Positions 1 through 5,059 of a stretch of 5,059 nt of DNA are shown piece after piece; within the stretch, counting starts at the first letter, position 1; every line of letters begins with the position of its first letter. Below the pieces are notes generated by a model. That model did not search any database, was not told the origin of the DNA, and was given only the letters and a program-made list of their open reading frames with translations. The stretch comes from DATLAN01 sp035527455 (lineage in GTDB: Bacteria > Planctomycetota > Planctomycetia > Pirellulales > Thermoguttaceae): the NCBI GenBank assembly GCA_035527455.1, contig DATLAN010000081.1, forward strand, positions 1-5,059. The letters run 5' to 3'. Both the position numbers and the translations under genes were made by a program.

Positions 1-7
1 TGCCGCG

Positions 8-556
8 TCAGAGGTTGGCGAGTTCTTGCTTTCGTTCTGCGTCGGCCCGCCGCCGCTCTTCGTCCTGGAATTTCCGTTCCTGGTGGTAGACCCGGTGGAC
101 GTGGCGAGGATTGTAGACGCGCTTGGGGTGCCCGCCCCACTTCGGGCGCGCCCGGCGGTTCTCGTACCGGGCCAGCGCCTCTTCGATGTGGTCGGAGATC
201 GTCTCCCAGGACAGTCGGAACTCGTCGCGCAGCCGGATGATCTGCTGGCCGACGCGGCGTTGTTCGGGGTCGTCGACGAACCGGCGGGTCTTCTTGCGGC
301 CGATGATCTTCTTGCCGTAGGGTGCCTTGTTGCCCCGGGGCCGACCCTCTTCCTTCAGACGCTGGGCGACCTCACGGCAGCGCTCGCTGGTCACCGCCGA
401 TTCCCATTCGGCCACCGCGGCGATCAGCGTGGCCACGAACCGGTCGTGCGCCGTGGCCAGGTCGGCCTTGAAGTCGAACCTGTAGCCTTCGGCTCCGGAG
501 GCCGAGGCTAGGAGTGTATAAGTGTATATATCTGCGGGAGTTGGGGCGACGATCAT
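8..556 (-). pseudogene. C-terminal remnant of a large serine recombinase
   Basis: The recognisable part runs from about position 490 down to the TGA at 10-8. It starts at the long helix that ends the resolvase catalytic domain (DRFVATLIAAVAEWES, then SERCREVAQRLKEEGRPRG). A block typical of the recombinase domain of large serine recombinases follows (APYGKKI, then VDDPEQRRVGQQIIRLRDE, then a helix-turn-helix-like LSWETISDHIEE). The tail is basic and probably coiled (residues rich in R, E and K to the end). The N-terminal catalytic domain with the nucleophilic serine and its arginines is absent. The frame stays open upstream to an ATG at 718, but that extension does not resemble a resolvase. 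An ATG at 556 is the nearest internal start; I see no Shine-Dalgarno for it. A complete family member needs roughly 100 more N-terminal residues, so this cannot catalyse recombination. I infer a relic of a prophage or integrated element. Confidence 0.7.
484..528. repeat. Imperfect palindrome plus tandem 8-mer at the recombinase break
   Basis: Positions 484-509 form an imperfect inverted repeat centred on the perfect palindrome CTCCGGAG, with outer arms AGCCT and AGGCT. It is followed at 513-528 by two perfect copies of AGTGTATA, an A/T-rich patch in otherwise GC-rich DNA. The block falls where similarity to serine recombinases stops, so it may mark the rearrangement breakpoint. No function can be assigned. 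Confidence 0.35.
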
Positions 557-718
557 GGGGCGGGGTGATCGCAGGGGTGCTGTACAGTTTGCATCGATTT
601 GCGGTGAGAACGGCGCGTCTAGAAGCGGTCTGCCCTGAAAAGAGCGCCGTGCTGATAAACTGCCACAGAGCAAGTAATTGGGTAACCGTCTGTCGGCGTT
701 GGTCGATCGCGGTAACAA

Positions 719-1278
719 AGTCGGCCGCCGCGATGCTGAGATTCCATGCCGCGAGCGACTCGGCGGCTTGCTGCGGTACTATTATCGAGACGCGGCCTTC
801 TTCTGCGCTCCCAAACCAGGACGTGCAACGATTTCAGCTTTGGATAACTTCTTTTGGCCAAACGGGCGAGCAGACTCGACGTCTTCGCTCGTCCAAAGTC
901 CGGCTCCTTCCCCCCTCGTGGGATTGGCCGGATGCTTCGACCGCCGAACGCACCCGTATGGATGAAAACGATTGCTGCAAAGGGTCGAGACCCGCCTCCA
1001 AGCGCGTGAAGATGTGGCGAATATACCAATTGTTGGCGTTGTCTCGCCTCTACCTATCGCAACCAATGTGACGGTTGATTTGGCTTTTGGCATCGGCCAA
1101 GTACGGCAAACGCGGCCGATGGTGACGCTCGTCTTGGTTGTCGTTACTTCGGACCTGTTCCTCGGCCGATGAATGTCGTGAGCAATGTGTCGGTTGTACC
1201 GGTTCCAATGGGTGAAAAGATCGATGCGATTGTGCTCGATGGGGCCGTATATGTGGTCCGGTGGAATTCGGGGCATCC
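719..1278. other. Non-coding or decayed stretch without a supportable gene
   Basis: Several open frames occur on both strands, but none has a convincing start with a ribosome binding site and none resembles a family I know. The longest have the Arg/Ser-rich look of shadow frames. One minus-strand frame, stop-free from 833 downwards, looks more protein-like and is discussed as a finding. A 38-codon plus-strand frame at 1169-1285 ends just before the first barrel gene and has no ribosome binding site. The region most likely combines old coding debris with the upstream region of the gene starting at 1306. Confidence 0.4.
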
Positions 1279-1294
1279 GTGGTAATGTTACCAC
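1279..1294. promoter_or_regulatory. Perfect dyad immediately before the first barrel gene's ribosome binding site
   Basis: GTGGTAA and TTACCAC form a perfect 7-bp inverted repeat separated by TG. The dyad ends directly against the Shine-Dalgarno run, 11 nt before the ATG at 1306. This position would suit a repressor operator, or a small mRNA hairpin affecting initiation. A regulatory role is inferred only from symmetry and position. Confidence 0.4.
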
Positions 1295-1302
1295 AAGGGG
1301 GG
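1295..1302 (+). promoter_or_regulatory. Ribosome binding site selecting the ATG at 1306
   Basis: AAGGGGGG lies 3 nt before the ATG, or 5 nt if AGGGG is taken as the paired core. It supports the ATG at 1306 over the in-frame GTG at 1261, which would place 15 extra residues in front of an otherwise ideal signal peptide. Confidence 0.7.
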
Positions 1303-1305
1303 AAT

Positions 1306-2412
1306 ATGAGACCGACACTGTTCGTCCTTGTTGCTATATTGGTCCTGCCGGCTGTCCATTCGACGGTCCACGCGCAGGAAATCTTCGCTGACTACTTTGC
1401 TGACGGTGCCCCTCCTCAGTTCGCTCCTTTCGAGTCTGTACGGGAGCAGTTGCAGGAGGCAACACTCGTATCCTGGGACGAATCGGTCTGCGAGAAGGGG
1501 TGTTCTGACGGCGGTTGCGGGTTGAGGATTGGTGTTTTCGGCGAATTCCTTTACATGCGTCCCCGCAACGCGGAGATCGTATTTGCCGTTCCCTTCGATG
1601 GACCAATCGCGCCGCCGCCGGCTGTCCCGATCCAAACCGGGCGAGCAGGCGTCGTCGATCCTGACTATGAGCCGGCCTTCCGTGTGGGCCTGGACTTTGC
1701 CTGGCACAATTGCAGCAGGCTCGGGCTGACGTACACACGTTTCGAGAGCACATCCGCGAATCAGATTAGCGCTGACGCTGGTCAGGTCATCCGCTCCATG
1801 GTTTCACACCCCTCGACGCTCGACGCGATCGGCGATGGCCTCGACGCCGGTGCCCGCCACGCCATGGATTTCCATTTGGCGGATCTTGACTATCGCAAAA
1901 CATTTGCCTGCGGGCGGCACTATTCCATGAACTACCTGGTTGGCATCCGATATGCGGGATTGAACCAGGATTTCACGGCGCAGTATTCCGTTATTGGTCT
2001 GGAGACAGTCCAGACGAATGTCCAGTTCGATGGCGGCGGCATCCGCCTGGGCTTGGAGGGGGAAACTCGCTCCCCGAATACCGGTTGTCTCTTGTATGGC
2101 CGTGGAATAGCAAGCTTCGTCTGTGGCGAGTTCCGGGCAACCTACGCCCAAGGAGAAGACTACGACGCCAGTGTCGTCGACACCGGGTGGTCGGGCGGCC
2201 GGATTGTCTCGATCGTCGAACTAGAGATCGGGATAGGCTGGATCAGTCCTCGAGAGCGATGGCGCTTCACGGGAGGCTATTTGGTCAGCGCGTGGTACAA
2301 CACGGTGACAACCGGCGGCTTTATTCGCAGCGTACAAGGCAACAACTTCCTCGGCCTTGACGACACGCTTACATTCGATGGCCTGAGCGCCCGGGCCGAA
2401 CTCCGCTTCTAG
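1306..2412 (+). CDS. Lpg1974-family outer membrane beta-barrel protein, copy 1
   Basis: This 368-residue protein has a signal peptide (hydrophobic core LFVLVAILVLPAV, likely cut after VHA at residue 23). A variable 55-residue segment with a Cys cluster (C66, C71) follows. From residue 79 (GEFLYMRPRN) to the end it reads as a barrel of alternating strands: PDYEPAFRVGLDF, LGLTYTRFES, FHLADLDYRKTF, MNYLVGIRYAGL, GGGIRLGLEGE, LLYGRGIASFVCGEF, LEIGIGWISP. It ends in Phe (AELRF), as the outer membrane assembly signal expects. These blocks match my memory of the Lpg1974 pore-forming family (Legionella_OMP), which is abundant in planctomycetes; substrate specificity is unknown. The C-terminal 290 residues are identical to copy 2 at about 214 positions by my ungapped hand alignment (74%). 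The TAG stop abuts a MITE-like insertion, and the terminator lies beyond it. Confidence 0.92.
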   Translation: MRPTLFVLVAILVLPAVHSTVHAQEIFADYFADGAPPQFAPFESVREQLQEATLVSWDESVCEKGCSDGGCGLRIGVFGEFLYMRPRNAEIVFAVPFDGPIAPPPAVPIQTGRAGVVDPDYEPAFRVGLDFAWHNCSRLGLTYTRFESTSANQISADAGQVIRSMVSHPSTLDAIGDGLDAGARHAMDFHLADLDYRKTFACGRHYSMNYLVGIRYAGLNQDFTAQYSVIGLETVQTNVQFDGGGIRLGLEGETRSPNTGCLLYGRGIASFVCGEFRATYAQGEDYDASVVDTGWSGGRIVSIVELEIGIGWISPRERWRFTGGYLVSAWYNTVTTGGFIRSVQGNNFLGLDDTLTFDGLSARAELRF

Positions 2413-2546
2413 CCCCGATTATTCATAGGCTTGTAGCTACGTTCGCCAGAACGTGGAGCGTGCCCAAGGGTTACGACCACGTTCTGGCGAATGTGGCTAC
2501 GACAGTGTGTCACGCAATTCCCGGGGTCATGAATAATCCGGGCTAG
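2409..2546. mobile_element. MITE-like non-coding insertion with CTAG flanks
   Basis: The core of about 130 bp (2413-2542) is bounded by inverted repeats CCCCGATTATTCAT (2413-2426) and ATGAATAATCCGGG (2529-2542), which pair at 13 of 14 positions; adding TAG/CTA gives 16 of 17. CTAG flanks each end (2409-2412 and 2543-2546), as expected of a 4-bp target duplication. Inside is a second inverted repeat, 2433-2456 against 2477-2500, matching at 22 of 24 positions. No open frame of note is present, so it would need a transposase in trans. Copy 2 of the barrel gene has a single CTAG at its stop, followed by AAGGCA; after the right CTAG here comes GGAAGGCA. That fits insertion into an ancestral CTAG. 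CTAG is itself a palindrome, so it could instead belong to the termini. Confidence 0.65.
2437..2496. repeat. Two REP-like hairpins in inverted orientation inside the insertion
   Basis: Each arm of the inner inverted repeat is itself a hairpin. Positions 2437-2456 have 8-nt arms (7 of 8 paired) around GCCA, and 2477-2496 have 8-nt arms (7 of 8 paired) around TGGC. The two units are inverted copies separated by 20 nt (2457-2476). The arrangement resembles a REP doublet and could form a cruciform or a long RNA stem. Confidence 0.6.
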
Positions 2547-2588
2547 GGAAGGCACGACACAGGCACGCAAGGTCGAAGACAGCCATTC

Positions 2589-2623
2589 GCCGGGTGGGTC
2601 TCGTTACCTGCCCGGCTTTCTTT
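2589..2623 (+). terminator. Rho-independent terminator of barrel gene copy 1
   Basis: GCCGGGTGGGT (2589-2599) pairs with ACCTGCCCGGC (2606-2616) over 11 bp with two G-U wobbles around a 6-nt loop, followed by TTTCTTT. It is recognisably the same terminator as that after copy 2, here pushed downstream of the MITE-like insertion, about 177 bp from the stop codon. Confidence 0.75.
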
Positions 2624-2901
2624 ATGGGCGTCCAACCTCGGGGACTTCCGCCAGCCGACCGGTTAGCCGCGTCGCTTGGAGCGGTCATACGCTCATCCGG
2701 CGGCCGACGCTGTTTCGGCATCGTGGTGAATCGTGTCAGGCAGTCCCCACGGCGCAGCCGCCAGCCGTCCAGACATACAACTCAAGTGAACTTGGGTAAA
2801 CCGGGTTGGCAGTAACGAGTATTCGGCTTCTACTGGCTTTATCGCCTTTGGCGGTCGATTGGATTAGATATGTCATGGGGCAAAGGTGTATTCAGGCCTG
2901 C
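2624..2901. other. Intergenic spacer upstream of barrel gene copy 2
   Basis: No gene is supported here; the frames present lack ribosome binding sites and recognisable motifs. The only structure noted is a dyad at 2780-2797, with ACTCAAGT and ACTTGGGT pairing at 7 of 8 positions around GA, about 116 nt before the ATG at 2914. I found no convincing -35/-10 pair. The promoter for copy 2 should lie in this stretch because a terminator precedes it. Confidence 0.5.
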
Positions 2902-2907
2902 AGGGGG
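2902..2907 (+). promoter_or_regulatory. Ribosome binding site selecting the ATG at 2914
   Basis: AGGGGG sits 6 nt before the ATG at 2914. It supports this start over in-frame upstream candidates such as the TTG at 2806 and ATG at 2875, which would bury the signal peptide behind up to 36 residues. Confidence 0.7.
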
Positions 2908-2913
2908 TCAGTC

Positions 2914-4020
2914 ATGAACTCAAAATTGCTCGCGGTTGCCGTGACGTTGGCGCTCCTTACTCTTCCGTGTGTCGGACAAGAGCCAACCCGGTCTGCGGAC
3001 CTTCCCATCGATGATTCGCTGCTAACGTCTCCCGCGTGGGAGTCCCCAGAAGAGCTGCCAGAGGCTGGTCTGTTCGCGTCGTGTGACGAATTCGTCGATG
3101 ACAGTTGTTCGGCAGGCGCCTGTCGCAAATCTGCTTGGAACATCTTCGGCGAATTCCTTTACATGCGTCCCCGCAATGCGGAGGTTGTCTTCGCGGTTCC
3201 TTTCAATGGACCAATCGCGCCGCCGCCGGCCGTGCCGGTCCAGGTGGGGCGAGTCGGTGTCGTTGATCCCGACTATGAACCGGCGTTCCGTGTGGGCTTC
3301 GCCCGTGTCTACCCCGATGGGACCAGCCTTGGAGCAACGTACACGCGGTTCGAAAGTAGCACGTTCGATCAGATCAACACCGCTGCTCCGTACGTCATCC
3401 GCTCCATGGTCGCGCACCCCTTCACTTTGGGCGCCACAAGTGACGGCTTGGATGCCAACGCCACTCTTGACGTGGATTTTCACCTGGTAGACCTCGATTA
3501 CCGGGAAGAATTTGCTTGCGGCAGGCTGTATTCTCTCAACTACCTGGTTGGTGCCCGATATGCCGGGCTGGGGCAGGAATTCCGTTCACAGTACGCCGTC
3601 AACGGCGTGGAAACGGTCGATACCAGCATCCGGTTCGATGGCGGCGGCATCCGTCTGGGCTTGGAGGGCGAGACTCGCTCTGCCAGGTCCGGTTTCCTGC
3701 TGTACGGTCGCGGGATAGCCAGCTTCGTCGGGGGCGAGTTCCGAGCGACCTACGCCCAGGGAGAGGACTACGACGCCAGTGTCGTTGACACCGGCTGGTC
3801 GGCCGGCCGAATAGTGTCCATTCTGGATTTGGAGATCGGCTTGGGCTGGGTCAGCCCCAACGAGTGCTGGCGGTTCACGGGCGGGTACTTCGTCAGCGCC
3901 TGGTACAACACGGTGATGACCAACGAATTCATCGCCGGCGTGCAAACGAACAACTTCCTCGGTCTGGGCAACACCATGACGTTCGACGGTCTGAGTGTCC
4001 GAGCGGAAGTTCGATTCTAG
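2914..4020 (+). CDS. Lpg1974-family outer membrane beta-barrel protein, copy 2
   Basis: Also 368 residues, this protein starts with a signal peptide (KLLAVAVTLALLTLP core, likely cut near CVG/QE at residue 21 or 22). An acidic Ser/Pro-containing linker and a Cys cluster (C65, C70, in CSAGAC) follow. The barrel begins at residue 79 (GEFLYMRPRN) and ends with AEVRF, so the terminal Phe is kept. Strand blocks correspond one-to-one with copy 1 without gaps. The longest identical stretch is 23 residues, from GEFRATY to DTGWS. The N-terminal 78 residues differ almost completely, so divergence is concentrated before the barrel. Copy 1 carries extra cysteines (GCLLYG, FVCGEF) where this copy has Phe and Gly. 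Its own terminator and a long upstream gap point to a monocistronic unit. A porin-like role at the outer membrane is inferred from family; no substrate is evident. Confidence 0.92.
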   Translation: MNSKLLAVAVTLALLTLPCVGQEPTRSADLPIDDSLLTSPAWESPEELPEAGLFASCDEFVDDSCSAGACRKSAWNIFGEFLYMRPRNAEVVFAVPFNGPIAPPPAVPVQVGRVGVVDPDYEPAFRVGFARVYPDGTSLGATYTRFESSTFDQINTAAPYVIRSMVAHPFTLGATSDGLDANATLDVDFHLVDLDYREEFACGRLYSLNYLVGARYAGLGQEFRSQYAVNGVETVDTSIRFDGGGIRLGLEGETRSARSGFLLYGRGIASFVGGEFRATYAQGEDYDASVVDTGWSAGRIVSILDLEIGLGWVSPNECWRFTGGYFVSAWYNTVMTNEFIAGVQTNNFLGLGNTMTFDGLSVRAEVRF

Positions 4021-4055
4021 AAGGCATACTGCAGTCACAGAAGGGCGGCACAGCG

Positions 4056-4089
4056 CCGGGCGGGTTTCAATACCCGCCCGGTTTTTTTT
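4056..4089 (+). terminator. Rho-independent terminator of barrel gene copy 2
   Basis: CCGGGCGGGT (4056-4065) pairs perfectly with ACCCGCCCGG (4072-4081) over 10 bp around a 6-nt loop, followed by eight T residues. It starts 35 nt after the stop codon and is the stronger of the two homologous terminators. Confidence 0.93.
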
Positions 4090-4343
4090 GCGCTGAGAAC
4101 GACTTGGCATGCCCGGTCTGCACGCGAGCTGCCTTTGCAGGGCAATTTGTCTTCGACGACGGTGCCCCCATGGGGCGCCCCTCTAGATAGGGAGGCGCTT
4201 TCTCTATCCAACGAATTCTCTCCATTGTAAACAGTTTTCCCTACGCAGAGGGTGCGTCTCAGTCGTGTTCGGGTTATCTCACTTCTCAACCAGCCCTCCC
4301 GGCCCAGTCCTCTTGTGCTTCCGGTTCTCCCTGGTCTGAATTT
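4090..4343. other. Intergenic stretch with two small hairpins, no gene
   Basis: No coding region is supported. A tight hairpin at 4161-4179 pairs GGTGCCCC with GGGGCGCC (8 bp with one wobble) around CAT. A weaker one at 4187-4209 pairs GATAGGGAGG with TTTCTCTATC using G-U pairs. Neither is followed by a T-run, so neither is a standard terminator. The rest is featureless to my reading. Confidence 0.45.
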
Positions 4344-4355
4344 GTTTTGCAAAAC
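4344..4355. promoter_or_regulatory. Perfect 12-bp palindrome upstream of the -35 box
   Basis: GTTTTGCAAAAC is a perfect palindrome ending 3 nt before the TTGACA box. Its position suits an activator or repressor site, or an A/T-rich upstream element. The role is inferred. Confidence 0.4.
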
Positions 4356-4358
4356 TAA

Positions 4359-4387
4359 TTGACACCGCACTTTGCCCATTATATCAT
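4359..4387 (+). promoter_or_regulatory. Near-consensus sigma-70 promoter
   Basis: TTGACA (4359-4364) is an exact -35 consensus. It is followed after 17 nt by TATCAT (4382-4387), which matches TATAAT at 5 of 6 positions. Transcription would start near 4394 and read towards the secreted-protein gene at 4657, leaving a leader of about 260 nt. No other gene lies between, so this is the likeliest promoter for that gene. Confidence 0.65.
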
Positions 4388-4393
4388 ATCGTC

Positions 4394-4656
4394 CATCAAA
4401 GCTACCAGTGCTAGCTAGTCTTGGGTTCTACGCATGTGGATCCGATCGAAGTTCGCCAACTACTTCGGTGGCCAGATCACTTATCTCGGTTTCGATCGTA
4501 TCGAAGGTGGCACTGCCCTGCCGCCCGCCAGGTTGGAGAGGAACGGATTCGGCGAAGACGCAGAGAAGCTGGGGCCTTCGTGGACTTTCCGGCGCGGCCA
4601 CACAATCGATATTGAACACACCTTTCCTCGCTGCCTTTCAACAGGAGTAGTGGACC
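4394..4656 (+). other. Predicted long 5' leader of the secreted-protein gene
   Basis: This is the interval between the predicted transcription start and the ATG at 4657. It contains a perfect small stem TTCGAT-CGT-ATCGAA (4491-4505) and a possible stem CGAAGT/ACTTCG around 4448-4466. I do not recognise a known riboswitch. Open frames across it, including one starting at 4434 that would overlap the next gene by about 100 nt, have no ribosome binding site or family resemblance. Confidence 0.35.
4643..4647 (+). promoter_or_regulatory. Ribosome binding site selecting the ATG at 4657
   Basis: AGGAG lies 9 nt before the ATG. An in-frame TAG at 4648-4650 sits between them, so the coding frame cannot extend further upstream and ATG 4657 is the first start available. 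Confidence 0.75.
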
Positions 4657-5059
4657 ATGTGGATACCCAACTCATTCGGCAAGCGGAACAAGACCCGTCG
4701 TTCGTCAACTGCTGGCAACGCGAAGCATTTCCCTGCCCGTCGCACCCGGCGAGCTAGGTTCGAGCTTCTGGAAGGGAGGCGGTTACTGTCCGACGTGCTA
4801 AACCTCATCGGAAACGGCGACCCGGTGACGGTGAACCTGCTCGATCTGCCCACGGTGACCGGCGGCGGGCTGGGCACCGTGACGCTGTCGAACGTTGAAA
4901 TAGTGAACCTGAACGCAAACGGCGGCGCCGTAACCGTCAACGGCACCGCCGGCGACGACGCGATCGAGTACGCGCCGACCGGTCCCAATGCGGCAGCGGT
5001 GCAGCGGGCGGACCTGAATATAGTGTTTCAACTCGGCGGCGTGGCCGGCCTGACGCTGG
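4657..5059 (+). CDS. Large planctomycete extracellular protein, N-terminal part (runs off window)
   Basis: The first 134 residues are present and the frame is still open at the window edge. The N terminus is strongly basic (KRNKTRR, then ARRTRRAR at about residues 27-34) and runs into FELLEGRRLLS at residues 35-45. That matches the short planctomycete extracellular motif (Planc_extracel; RFExLExRRLL pattern) found at the start of many giant secreted or surface proteins of this phylum. It takes the place of a classical hydrophobic signal peptide; none is visible. After it come short beta-rich, Gly/Asn/Thr/Val-rich segments (VTVNLLDLPTVTG, VTLSNVEIVNLNANGG). VNGTAGDDAIEYAPTG at residues 94-109 resembles repeats common in large adhesin-like and calcium-binding surface proteins. 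Export and surface location follow from the family; the specific function is not visible because the body lies outside the window. It probably continues for hundreds of residues or more. Confidence 0.88.
   Translation, partial: MWIPNSFGKRNKTRRSSTAGNAKHFPARRTRRARFELLEGRRLLSDVLNLIGNGDPVTVNLLDLPTVTGGGLGTVTLSNVEIVNLNANGGAVTVNGTAGDDAIEYAPTGPNAAAVQRADLNIVFQLGGVAGLTL

Noticed and set aside
26..511. Long plus-strand open frame rich in V, L, G and A
   Set aside because: It lies opposite the recombinase remnant, whose own frame shows clear family motifs; the plus-strand reading has no ribosome binding site or recognisable domain.
1169..1285. 38-codon plus-strand frame whose ATG overlaps a TGA (ATGA) and which ends 20 nt before the first barrel gene
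   Set aside because: The protein reading looks plausible and the overlap recalls translational coupling, but there is no ribosome binding site, and neither it nor the frame before it resembles a known protein. Probably chance.
2409..2546. CRISPR-like repeat array
   Set aside because: The repeats are inverted, only two per type, and nested rather than regularly spaced direct repeats; no cas genes are present.
2914..2972. Possible lipoprotein signal in barrel copy 2 (Cys at residue 19)
   Set aside because: The residue before the Cys is Pro (LTLPC), which does not fit a lipobox; the protein also has the terminal Phe and barrel strands of an integral outer membrane protein.
1306..4020. The two barrel genes as one operon
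   Set aside because: A good rho-independent terminator at 2589-2623 and about 500 bp separate them, so independent transcription is more likely.
4161..4209. Hairpins after the copy 2 terminator as further terminators or a small RNA
   Set aside because: No T-run follows either stem on the plus strand, and there is no promoter evidence for a separate RNA.
4434..4757. 107-codon plus-strand frame downstream of the strong promoter
   Set aside because: No Shine-Dalgarno, no recognisable motif, and it overlaps the well-supported secreted-protein start by about 100 nt in another frame.

Overview
The window looks like a chromosomal segment of a member of the Planctomycetota. Two things point there. 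The partial gene at the right end opens with the Arg-rich leader and FELLEGRRLLS motif that marks many very large planctomycete extracellular proteins. The two central genes are Lpg1974-type outer membrane beta-barrel proteins, a family often expanded in planctomycetes. The base composition is GC-rich and intergenic spaces are wide.

Layout, left to right. (1) Positions 8-556, minus strand: the C-terminal half of a large serine recombinase without its catalytic domain, almost certainly a decayed mobile-element remnant. (2) About 560-1280: no gene I can defend, although one stop-free minus-strand frame looks unusually protein-like. (3) 1306-2412 and 2914-4020, plus strand: two tandem paralogous outer membrane proteins, each 368 residues, each with a signal peptide, ribosome binding site and its own rho-independent terminator. 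(4) 2409-2546: a small non-coding insertion, MITE-like and about 130 bp, lodged between the stop codon and the terminator of the first barrel gene. It has 14-17 bp terminal inverted repeats, a CTAG flank on both sides and two internal hairpins in inverted orientation. The second barrel gene preserves what looks like the uninterrupted arrangement. (5) 4090-4656: a non-coding stretch with small hairpins, a perfect 12-bp palindrome and a near-consensus sigma-70 promoter, giving a leader of about 260 nt. (6) 4657-5059+: the start of a large secreted planctomycete protein, running off the window.

The plus-strand genes all concern the cell surface, but each appears to be its own transcription unit. 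I see no new multi-gene system. The most informative item is the MITE-like insertion, because the adjacent paralogue acts as an internal empty-site comparison.
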